From: Dehalococcoidales bacterium
Lineage (GTDB): Bacteria > Chloroflexota > Dehalococcoidia > Dehalococcoidales > Fen-1064
Assembly: GCA_028713395.1 (NCBI GenBank)
Contig: JAQTOJ010000090.1
Span: forward strand, 1 to 7,554
DNA: 7,554 bases
Direction of reading: 5' to 3'
A program made the translations under genes and the position numbers. Below, in pieces: positions 1-4,505 of this stretch. Below the pieces are notes generated by a model, which was not told the DNA's origin, searched no databases, and was given only the letters and a program-made list of their open reading frames with translations. Within the stretch, counting starts at the first letter, position 1. Every line of letters starts with the position of its first letter.

Positions 1-165
1 CACCGGGAAAGGAAGGCGTAAAGGGTTGGTTGAAATTTGGTTTAACGGCAGAGAGATTCTACGGGGTACTTGGTATACTCAGAAATTGACCTTTGTCAAG
101 GGTTACCGGTCAGGGACGGGAAAGAGGAAATGTAGAGTTGGAAATTGTGCCCGTTTAGCCTCGTT
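1..165 (+). other. Upstream flank, possible 3' ends of an earlier gene
   Basis: Two overlapping + frames are open from the window edge. One runs from base 3 to a TGA at 87-89 (28 codons) and the other from base 2 to a TGA at 167-169 (55 codons). Either could be the C-terminus of a gene beginning outside the window. Neither has a domain I recognise, and the lengths are within what chance allows. An inverted repeat TTGAC-N4-GTCAA lies at 86-99, about 70 nt upstream of the -35 box of the next gene. No intrinsic terminator is visible before the promoter. Confidence 0.3.
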
Positions 166-194
166 TTGACAACCACCGGCAATATAAATATGAT
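166..194 (+). promoter_or_regulatory. Sigma-70-type promoter of the serine hydrolase gene
   Basis: A perfect -35 box, TTGACA (166-171), is followed by a 17-nt spacer and the -10 box TATGAT (189-194, one mismatch to TATAAT). Transcription would begin near 201-202, giving a leader of about 55 nt before the ATG at 256. The match and spacing are seen directly; activity is inferred. Confidence 0.75.
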
Positions 195-211
195 AAGGGT
201 AACATTCCAAG

Positions 212-234
212 TCCGGTATTCGATGCCGGATTTT
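212..234 (+). promoter_or_regulatory. Leader hairpin with short T-run upstream of the serine hydrolase
   Basis: A 7-bp stem (212-218 with 224-230, one G-T wobble) closes a 5-nt loop and is followed directly by TTTT (231-234). It lies between the predicted transcript start and the start codon. It resembles a weak intrinsic terminator or a 5'-UTR stabilising hairpin. The T-run is too short to call it an efficient terminator. Confidence 0.4.
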
Positions 235-255
235 GTATGAGGATAGGGGGGATGA

Positions 256-1425
256 ATGGCAGCTCAATTAACGGTTAATGGGTATTGTGAACCGCGTTTT
301 GCCGGGGTTAAGGACGCGTTTTTGAAGAATCTGGAATCCGGCTATGAGGTGGGCGCGTCTTTCGCCGCTACCATTAATGGAAAGTTTGTGGTGGATATTT
401 GGGGCGGTTATACCAATGAAACCAAAACCCTTCCCTGGGAAAAAGATACCATAGTCAATACCTATTCCACCACCAAGACCATGACGACGGTCTGCGCGCT
501 GATGCTGGTCGACCAGGGTCTACTTGATCTGAATGCGCCCATCACCAAATACTGGCCGGAGTTCGGGCAAAACGGCAAAGAAAATATGCCCGTGCACTAC
601 TTGTTCAGTCACCAATCCGGCCTGGCCGGGTGGGAAGAACCGGTGAAGGTGGAGGATTTTTATAACTGGGAGAAGATGACCGCTTTGCTGGCGGCGCAGA
701 AACCCTGGTGGGAACCCGGCACGCGCAGCGGTTATCATGCGGTGTCCTACGGCTATTTACTGGGTGAGATCGTGCGCCGCATTACCGGCAAGTCACTCGG
801 CACATTTTTCCGCGAAGAAATAGCCGAGCCTTTACACGCCGATTTCCATATCGGGCTACCGGCGGAACATGATGCCCGCGTGAGTATTTTAATTCCGGCG
901 CCGCCGCCTCCGGCGCCGACGACACCCCCAAATCCGAACCGTACTTACACCGAGCGGGCTTCGATACCGTACAAGGTATTCAGTAATCCGGTCGTGACCA
1001 CGAAATACCTGCCCACACGCACCTGGCGCGCGGCGGAAATACCCGCATCCAACGGTCATGGCAATGCCCGTTCCGTTGCCCGGTCGAATTCGATGTTGGC
1101 TTGCGGCGGCGAGCTGGATGGTATCAAGTTCCTCTCTGAAGCAACCTTGCAGAAAATGACACAGGAGCAATGTTACGGGCCTGATCTGGTTTTGTTTATG
1201 CCCATACGCTGGGGACTGGGGTTTGCCCTGACGAGCAAGGAAATCAAGATGGGGCCGAATCCCAATTCTTACTGGTGGGGTGGTTATGGCGGTTCCAGAG
1301 TGGTGATAGATCCCGATACGCGAATGTGCTGCGCGTATGTGATGAACCAGATACGGGAAGGACTGACGGGTGATGTGCGCAGCATGCGGTTGATCAATGC
1401 CCTTTATGCCGGGATGCAGGGTTAA
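256..1425 (+). CDS. Serine hydrolase / class C beta-lactamase-fold esterase (EstB-like)
   Basis: The 389-residue protein belongs to the beta-lactamase/transpeptidase-like serine hydrolase family (Pfam Beta-lactamase). Members are mostly esterases or amidases acting through an acyl-serine intermediate; true beta-lactam hydrolysis is rare. The nucleophile motif STTK is at residues 71-74 (Ser71, Lys74). The second motif is YHAVSYG from Tyr160, with Tyr160 the likely general base, inside the family-typical stretch PGTRSGYHAVSYGYLLGEI. HGNARSVAR (268-276) and WGGYGG (341-346) match the later conserved blocks, the last standing in for the KTG/HxG strand. No signal peptide or membrane segment is seen, so it is probably cytoplasmic. 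A proline-rich loop (about 214-227) interrupts the middle of the domain. The ATG follows a G-rich weak ribosome site at 245-251. It has its own promoter and is not an operon partner of the downstream ABC genes. The substrate cannot be predicted. Confidence 0.9.
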   Translation: MAAQLTVNGYCEPRFAGVKDAFLKNLESGYEVGASFAATINGKFVVDIWGGYTNETKTLPWEKDTIVNTYSTTKTMTTVCALMLVDQGLLDLNAPITKYWPEFGQNGKENMPVHYLFSHQSGLAGWEEPVKVEDFYNWEKMTALLAAQKPWWEPGTRSGYHAVSYGYLLGEIVRRITGKSLGTFFREEIAEPLHADFHIGLPAEHDARVSILIPAPPPPAPTTPPNPNRTYTERASIPYKVFSNPVVTTKYLPTRTWRAAEIPASNGHGNARSVARSNSMLACGGELDGIKFLSEATLQKMTQEQCYGPDLVLFMPIRWGLGFALTSKEIKMGPNPNSYWWGGYGGSRVVIDPDTRMCCAYVMNQIREGLTGDVRSMRLINALYAGMQG

Positions 1426-1496
1426 ACAGCAGCAGGCTGCGGAATCCCGCCCTTACTGTAGAGCGGGCGGACTAAACCCGGAATGACAGAGAGGAC

Positions 1497-1599
1497 GAGA
1501 TGCTTTGCAAAGCTCAGCTTGCCAAGAAAAGGGGGATGGCTGAGGCGGGCTATAAATTTGCTGGCATAGAGATTCTTCTCCCGATAAAATCGGGCTCAG
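1497..1599. repeat. Two degenerate units of a palindromic intergenic repeat
   Basis: The units at 1497-1517 and 1569-1599 share the layout GAGAT-N-CTT, then an inverted repeat, then GCTCAG. The inner inverted repeats differ: TTTGCAAA-type in the first, CCCGAT/ATCGGG in the second. The first unit is preceded by GGAATGACAGAG. Motifs of the type 'GGAATGACA...GAGATTCTT...GCTCAG' recur between genes in many bacterial genomes as REP/MITE-like elements, and these look like eroded copies. The match between units is seen; membership of a genome-wide family is inferred. Confidence 0.4.
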
Positions 1600-1743
1600 A
1601 AAATCAATGATTTTTTGTTACCATATCAGGGCGGGGGGCAGGCTCTACGATATTGAAGAGAGAATGTTTTCAGCCAGCAGCTAACACAGGGTACCCAGGG
1701 TGAAGAAGCACGAATACTACGCCGGGAGATTGCATCGTCCAAC

Positions 1744-1768
1744 TAGTCCTCGTAATGGGACTATAGTC
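1744..1768. promoter_or_regulatory. Dyad cluster (possible operator) abutting the ABC promoter
   Basis: The half-site TAGTC/GACTA occurs three times in 25 bp. TAGTCC (1744-1749) pairs with GGACTA (1758-1763), and the second copy also forms the perfect 10-bp palindrome GACTATAGTC (1759-1768), which ends at the base before the -35 box. This is a typical place for a repressor or activator site, but no regulator gene is adjacent in the window. Confidence 0.35.
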
Positions 1769-1798
1769 TTGACAGAATCGAATCTCCACTCTTATAAT
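1769..1798 (+). promoter_or_regulatory. Near-perfect sigma-70-type promoter of the ABC operon leader
   Basis: Both boxes match the consensus exactly: TTGACA (1769-1774) and TATAAT (1793-1798), with an 18-nt spacer. The predicted start is near 1805, which leaves a leader of about 120 nt before the ATPase start codon. Confidence 0.85.
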
Positions 1799-1804
1799 TA
1801 GCGT

Positions 1805-1888
1805 TACTTGGAGCAGACCACCTGTGTGTACGGTCGGGCTTGCGCAACGGGATATAACCCGCGGGACCATTGTTCTGCGGGTTTTTTT
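1805..1888 (+). ncRNA. Predicted short leader transcript or small RNA
   Basis: The promoter at 1769-1798 and the terminator at 1856-1888 define a transcript of about 84 nt. It contains no ATG-started peptide. A TTG-started frame at 1808 runs open into the ATPase gene but has no ribosome site. ACCACC (1817-1822) could pair over a long range with GGTGGT (1901-1906), just upstream of the ATPase ribosome site, so the leader might also influence translation. The existence of the RNA is inferred from signals only. Confidence 0.4.
1856..1888 (+). terminator. Intrinsic terminator inside the ABC operon leader
   Basis: A 7-bp stem (AACCCGC 1856-1862 with GCGGGTT 1877-1883) can be lengthened inward by weaker pairs. 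It is followed by an uninterrupted T-run (1882-1888). It lies after a consensus promoter and 37 nt before the ATPase start, so it would stop most transcripts after about 85 nt unless overcome. The 5' arm can instead pair with CGGG at 1848-1851 (loop ATATAA) or at 1835-1838, giving candidate antiterminator folds. It may act as an attenuator, or the unit may be a short independent RNA. I do not recognise a known riboswitch class. Confidence 0.7.
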
Positions 1889-1912
1889 ATAACAAAATCT
1901 GGTGGTGGAACC

Positions 1913-1918
1913 GGGAGG
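1913..1918 (+). promoter_or_regulatory. Ribosome binding site fixing the ATPase start
   Basis: GGGAGG lies 6 nt before the ATG at 1925. It supports that start over the in-frame TTG at 1808, which would require translating through the leader terminator. Confidence 0.8.
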
Positions 1919-1924
1919 CAAACG

Positions 1925-2830
1925 ATGAGTCAAGATGCGGTCATCCGCACCTCAGGGCTGACGAAATACTACGGAAAACAATTGGGAATCGATGCGGTCA
2001 ATCTGGAGGTGAAGCCGGGCGAGATTTTCGGGTACCTGGGACCGAACGGCGCCGGTAAAACAACGACGATTCGCACGTTGCTTGATTTTATCCGTCCGAC
2101 ACGCGGTGCGGCCACGGTTTTCGACCTCGATTCCCGCCAGTCCAGCGTGGAGATTCACCGCCGGGTAGGTTATTTGAACGGCGAACTGGCGCTGTACAAC
2201 AATATGACCGGTGAGGATCTGCTTAGATACCTGGGCAATCTCCGGGGCGGACTGGATTGGAAATACGTGAACGCTTTAGCGGAACGGTTTCAGTGCGATC
2301 TGCCGCGGCGGATACAGGGTCTTTCACTCGGTAACAAACAGAAACTGGGGTTGATACAGGCTTTCATGCATCAGCCGGAATTGTTGATCCTGGATGAGCC
2401 TACCAATGGACTCGACCCGCTGATCCAGCATGAGTTTTACGATCTGTTGACGGAAACCAAACTGGCCGGGCGCACCGTTTTTCTTTCTTCGCATATTCTA
2501 CCGGAAGTGGAGAAGGTATGCGACCGGGTGGGTATTATCCGGCAGGGCAAACTGGTCACGGTGGAGACGATAGAAACGCTCAAGTCTCATTCCGTGCGCA
2601 AACTGGAGATACACTTTGCCGCGAATGTTCCTAAAGATAAATTCGTGACGATCCCCGGTGTACGGGATATTGATATCCAGAACAATGTGTTGACCTGTAC
2701 CGTCGTGGGCTCGCTGGATGCGCTTGTCAAAGCATCGGCGCAATTCGTGGTCGTCAACATAGTCAGTCACGAGCCCTCGCTCGAAGAAATTTTCATGACC
2801 TACTATGAGGGGGCGAACCATGCTAAATAA
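1925..2830 (+). CDS. ABC-2 type exporter, ATP-binding subunit
   Basis: This 301-residue ATPase would energise the membrane subunit encoded directly downstream, by cytoplasmic ATP hydrolysis in a dimer. Walker A is GPNGAGKT (39-46), the signature is LSLGNKQK (133-140), Walker B is LLILDEPT (153-160, Asp157 and catalytic Glu158), the D-loop is NGLDP (161-165) and the switch His is His190. The signature departs from LSGGQ, as is common in CcmA-like drug, antibiotic and bacteriocin exporters. The Q-loop region reads YLNGELALYNNMTG without an obvious Gln. Residues from about 225 form the C-terminal extension usual in this subfamily. The start at 1925 has a good ribosome site. The 3' end overlaps the permease gene by 11 nt. 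Substrate unknown; drug, peptide or lipid export are the usual possibilities. Confidence 0.93.
   Translation: MSQDAVIRTSGLTKYYGKQLGIDAVNLEVKPGEIFGYLGPNGAGKTTTIRTLLDFIRPTRGAATVFDLDSRQSSVEIHRRVGYLNGELALYNNMTGEDLLRYLGNLRGGLDWKYVNALAERFQCDLPRRIQGLSLGNKQKLGLIQAFMHQPELLILDEPTNGLDPLIQHEFYDLLTETKLAGRTVFLSSHILPEVEKVCDRVGIIRQGKLVTVETIETLKSHSVRKLEIHFAANVPKDKFVTIPGVRDIDIQNNVLTCTVVGSLDALVKASAQFVVVNIVSHEPSLEEIFMTYYEGANHAK
2807..2813 (+). promoter_or_regulatory. Ribosome binding site fixing the permease start
   Basis: GAGGGGG lies inside the end of the ATPase gene, 6 nt before the ATG at 2820. It favours that start over the upstream in-frame ATG at 2805, which overlaps the site itself, and implies translational coupling. 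Confidence 0.75.
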
Positions 2831-3623
2831 TATGTTTTTAAAGACGTTACGCGATCAACGCCGTTCTATTTTATATTGGGGCATCGGCTTAATTGGCATG
2901 GCGGTGATGATGGCGGCTTTCTACCCGACGATCAAAAATATGCCGTCAGTGAACGCCTACCTGCAGGAGCTTCCTCAGAACCTGAAGGAATTATTCTCCA
3001 TGGGCGGTCTGACCGACTATTCTTCACCGGTCGGTTACTTTAGCGCGGAACTTTTTTCTTTCATGGTGCCCTTGTTGCTGCTCGTTTTCGGCGTGGGCTT
3101 CGGGGCGAATGCCATTGCCGGTGACGAGGAAAAAGGCACCCTGGGATTTTTACTGGCGAATCCGGTGCCGCGCTGGCGGGTGGTGGTAGATAAATTCGGG
3201 GTGCTGCTGGTCAGCATGCTGGTTTTGGGAATGATGTTTTGGGCAGGCATGGCCGTTTGTGTATTGGGACTCAATATCGACCTGAGTCTGTTGAGGTTGG
3301 CGGAAGCCACCTTCGGGGCGATGCTGGTGGCTTTGGTTTTTTCTTCGTTGGCCTTTATGCTGGGTTGTGTCAAGGGCAACAAGGGGATGAGCATGGGCAT
3401 TGCCGGCGGACTGGCGGTTTTGACCTATTTCCTGAACGGTCTGGGCGGCATGGTCAGCGCGCTTAAAGATTACCGCTTCCTGTCTCCGTTCTATCATTAT
3501 GTGGAACCGAACACACTGGCGAACGGTATCTCCCCCGAGCATGTTTTGGTGCTTATCGGCCTGACGGTGGTGTTCTTTGCCATTTCGATTCCGGCTTTTA
3601 TGCGCCGGGACATTGCGGTATAG
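2820..3623 (+). CDS. ABC-2 type exporter, membrane permease subunit
   Basis: This 267-residue integral membrane protein has about six hydrophobic segments (roughly 17-35, 78-98, 127-150, 162-183, 190-212 and 240-260). The cytoplasmic stretch AGDEEKGTLGFLLANPVPRW (100-119) is the hallmark of ABC-2 permeases of the 'GE.ERGTL..LL..PVSR' type, where the coupling region contacts the ATPase. A large loop (about 36-77) between helices 1 and 2 is probably extracytoplasmic. The length is usual for a one-permease, one-ATPase exporter, which would work as a homodimer. The gene overlaps the ATPase gene by 11 nt and shares its leader-controlled promoter. The protein ends in a basic tail (MRRDIAV) consistent with a cytoplasmic C-terminus. 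Substrate unknown. Confidence 0.9.
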   Translation: MLNNMFLKTLRDQRRSILYWGIGLIGMAVMMAAFYPTIKNMPSVNAYLQELPQNLKELFSMGGLTDYSSPVGYFSAELFSFMVPLLLLVFGVGFGANAIAGDEEKGTLGFLLANPVPRWRVVVDKFGVLLVSMLVLGMMFWAGMAVCVLGLNIDLSLLRLAEATFGAMLVALVFSSLAFMLGCVKGNKGMSMGIAGGLAVLTYFLNGLGGMVSALKDYRFLSPFYHYVEPNTLANGISPEHVLVLIGLTVVFFAISIPAFMRRDIAV

Positions 3624-3693
3624 ATGTTAATTACCGGGCGGGTGCGGGCGGCGATCACTCTGCCGCCGGAGTAGATGATCAGCCTGTGCCGGG

Positions 3694-3863
3694 CCGGTTT
3701 ATGCGCTGATGCAACAGGTAATAGTTCACGACCACAGCGTTAAATCGATGCGATCAAGACACTGAAAGCGCCACCGGGAATTCCGGCGCAGCCGCTACCC
3801 GATGAAGACGTGTGCAATTTTTACCAGTTACTTCTTATGAACCCATTGGGGTCACAATTATGA
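3694..3863 (+). pseudogene. Possible decayed reading-frame remnant
   Basis: One frame reads PVYALMQQVIVHDHSVKSM before stopping at 3763-3765. An overlapping frame opens at 3744 and reads as IDAIKTLKAPPGIPAQPLPD and onward for 39 codons to a TGA at 3861-3863. Joined by one frameshift near 3745 they would give about 56 residues with natural protein composition. No ribosome site or family is recognised. It may be the eroded 3' end of a lost gene, or chance. Confidence 0.2.
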
Positions 3864-3867
3864 CACC
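3848..3867. promoter_or_regulatory. Operator-like inverted repeat
   Basis: GGGGTCA-N6-TGACACC is an inverted repeat with 6 of 7 positions matching, centred on an AT-rich spacer. This geometry is typical of a site for a dimeric helix-turn-helix regulator. It lies about 180 nt upstream of the small membrane protein gene. The regulator is unknown. Confidence 0.3.
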
Positions 3868-4030
3868 TTGAAGTCTTACATAACGATGCGTTTAGTCTCA
3901 GAATGGTAGATACCTGTTATTCATTTGTAGCCTTTTATATTACGGTCCATGAACCGGGGCAACTATTAACAGGGCATTTTGGTATCTTGGTTAGTTCTCT
4001 GAACGCTATTGAATAGTGCAGAGTGCATAA

Positions 4031-4037
4031 GGGAGGT
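4031..4037 (+). promoter_or_regulatory. Strong ribosome binding site of the small membrane protein
   Basis: GGGAGGT lies 8 nt before the ATG at 4046. The out-of-frame ATG at 4039 is only one base from the site and cannot be served by it. Confidence 0.8.
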
Positions 4038-4045
4038 CATGCTAT

Positions 4046-4351
4046 ATGGAGACAACTTTCCAGCAATTTGTGAACCTGGGCTTCGGGTGGTTTATCGTCA
4101 TCCTGGCGATAACCGGCTACTTCCTGACCCTACGACGACTCGGCGAAAAATGGGTGTTCTGGATCGTATTGGCTACCGGTTGGGGATTTTTCGCGTTGGC
4201 GAACACATTGATCGTTACCGGTATTTCCACGGCGCAGCCGCTGATTGAAGGCATCTGGTTCTCCTCCTTCGTGCTCGTGGTCATGTCCATGGCGATGTTA
4301 TTCATCAAATTGACCCAGGTGAGACAACGCCGGCAGAGCACCAACCAGTAA
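4046..4351 (+). CDS. Small membrane protein, three predicted helices, unknown function
   Basis: A 101-residue protein of no family I recognise. Three hydrophobic segments are clear, at about 9-28, 36-60 and 67-88. Positive charges cluster in the first loop (LRRLGEK, 29-35) and after helix 3 (KLTQVRQRR), so the positive-inside rule puts the N-terminus outside and the C-terminus in the cytoplasm. There is no signal peptide cleavage site or catalytic motif. Aromatic residues are frequent at the helix ends. The strong ribosome site indicates a real gene. It sits 154 nt upstream of a soluble PAS histidine kinase on the same strand, across a structured spacer. A role as membrane anchor or input partner for that kinase is possible but only inferred. 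Confidence 0.75.
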   Translation: METTFQQFVNLGFGWFIVILAITGYFLTLRRLGEKWVFWIVLATGWGFFALANTLIVTGISTAQPLIEGIWFSSFVLVVMSMAMLFIKLTQVRQRRQSTNQ

Positions 4352-4375
4352 GCCCAACTAACAACATTATTCCAT

Positions 4376-4438
4376 CTTCGCCCTGAAGTTGATAACGGGG
4401 GCGAAAGCCCCCTGCTTGAATAGATGGCTTTTTCGCCC
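4376..4438 (+). promoter_or_regulatory. Competing stem-loops between membrane protein and kinase genes
   Basis: GGGGGC-GAAA-GCCCCC (4397-4412) forms a very stable hairpin closed by a GNRA tetraloop. The same bases can pair instead with CTTCGCCC upstream (4376-4383) or with GGCTTTTTCGCCC downstream (4426-4438; 11 pairs with a 2-nt bulge). The three arms are mutually exclusive. No T-run directly follows the tetraloop hairpin, so it is not a simple terminator. It may be a processing site, a partial attenuator or a switch controlling the kinase gene. Confidence 0.45.
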
Positions 4439-4505
4439 GCTAACATATATTATATTGATTTGATTCAGAAGCTGGATGAGATTTATGCAAATTCAAGAAG
4501 GTTTC

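Larger units (their letters stand above)
1426..1768. other. Intergenic region with palindromes, no convincing gene
   Basis: No reading frame in this stretch has plausible protein character on either strand. It contains a GC-rich inverted repeat (about 1446-1470), a perfect 12-bp palindrome GCTTTGCAAAGC (1502-1513), a 6-bp hairpin CCCGAT-AAA-ATCGGG (1580-1594) and an AT-rich 9-bp hairpin (1597-1617) with a T-run in its 3' arm. None has the classic GC stem followed at once by a T-run, so where the serine hydrolase transcript ends is uncertain. The 1580-1617 pair of hairpins is the best candidate. Confidence 0.6.
3624..4028. other. Intergenic region after the ABC operon
   Basis: About 400 bp without an intact gene. 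A GC hairpin (3647-3652 with 3662-3667) follows the permease stop but has no T-run, so it is not a classic terminator. A second imperfect hairpin lies at 3768-3789. Bases 3694-3863 look faintly coding but broken. The right half (from about 3864) is AT-richer and holds an operator-like dyad at its left edge. I see no promoter of good quality for the next gene. Confidence 0.6.

Noticed and set aside
889..1170. Minus-strand frame with an arginine-rich end opposite the hydrolase
   Set aside because: The poly-Arg is simply the reverse reading of the proline-rich tract in the true gene.
1771..1790. tRNA T-arm-like ATCGAATC
   Set aside because: It overlaps the promoter spacer. No acceptor, D or anticodon arm can be drawn around it.
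1901..1918. T-box-like TGGAACCGGG before the ATPase gene
   Set aside because: It resembles the TGGNACCGCG element but lies after the terminator instead of before it, no stem I or specifier loop is evident, and the gene has no amino-acid link.
1808..1924. TTG-started N-terminal extension of the ATPase
   Set aside because: It has no ribosome site, would be translated through an intrinsic terminator, and adds 39 residues without ABC similarity. The ATG at 1925 has GGGAGG at proper spacing.
1670..1933. Minus-strand frame in the ABC leader region (87 codons)
   Set aside because: It covers the promoter and terminator of the + strand operon, has unnatural composition and no ribosome site or recognisable domain.
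2805..2819. Earlier ATG start for the permease
   Set aside because: The ribosome site GAGGGGG lies downstream of that ATG and at ideal distance from the ATG at 2820.
3647..3667. GC hairpin as terminator of the ABC operon
   Set aside because: The 6-bp stem is real, but no T-run follows, so a terminator call is not supported.
4009..4248. Alternative frame over the small membrane protein (79 codons)
   Set aside because: Its initiation region lacks a usable site, and the product lacks the coherent hydrophobic pattern seen in the 4046 frame.
4416..4456. Promoter for the kinase (TTGAAT with TAACAT or TATATT)
   Set aside because: Spacing is 19 nt or longer, the boxes are poor matches, and the region overlaps the competing stems. 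The AT-rich stretch alone is not enough.
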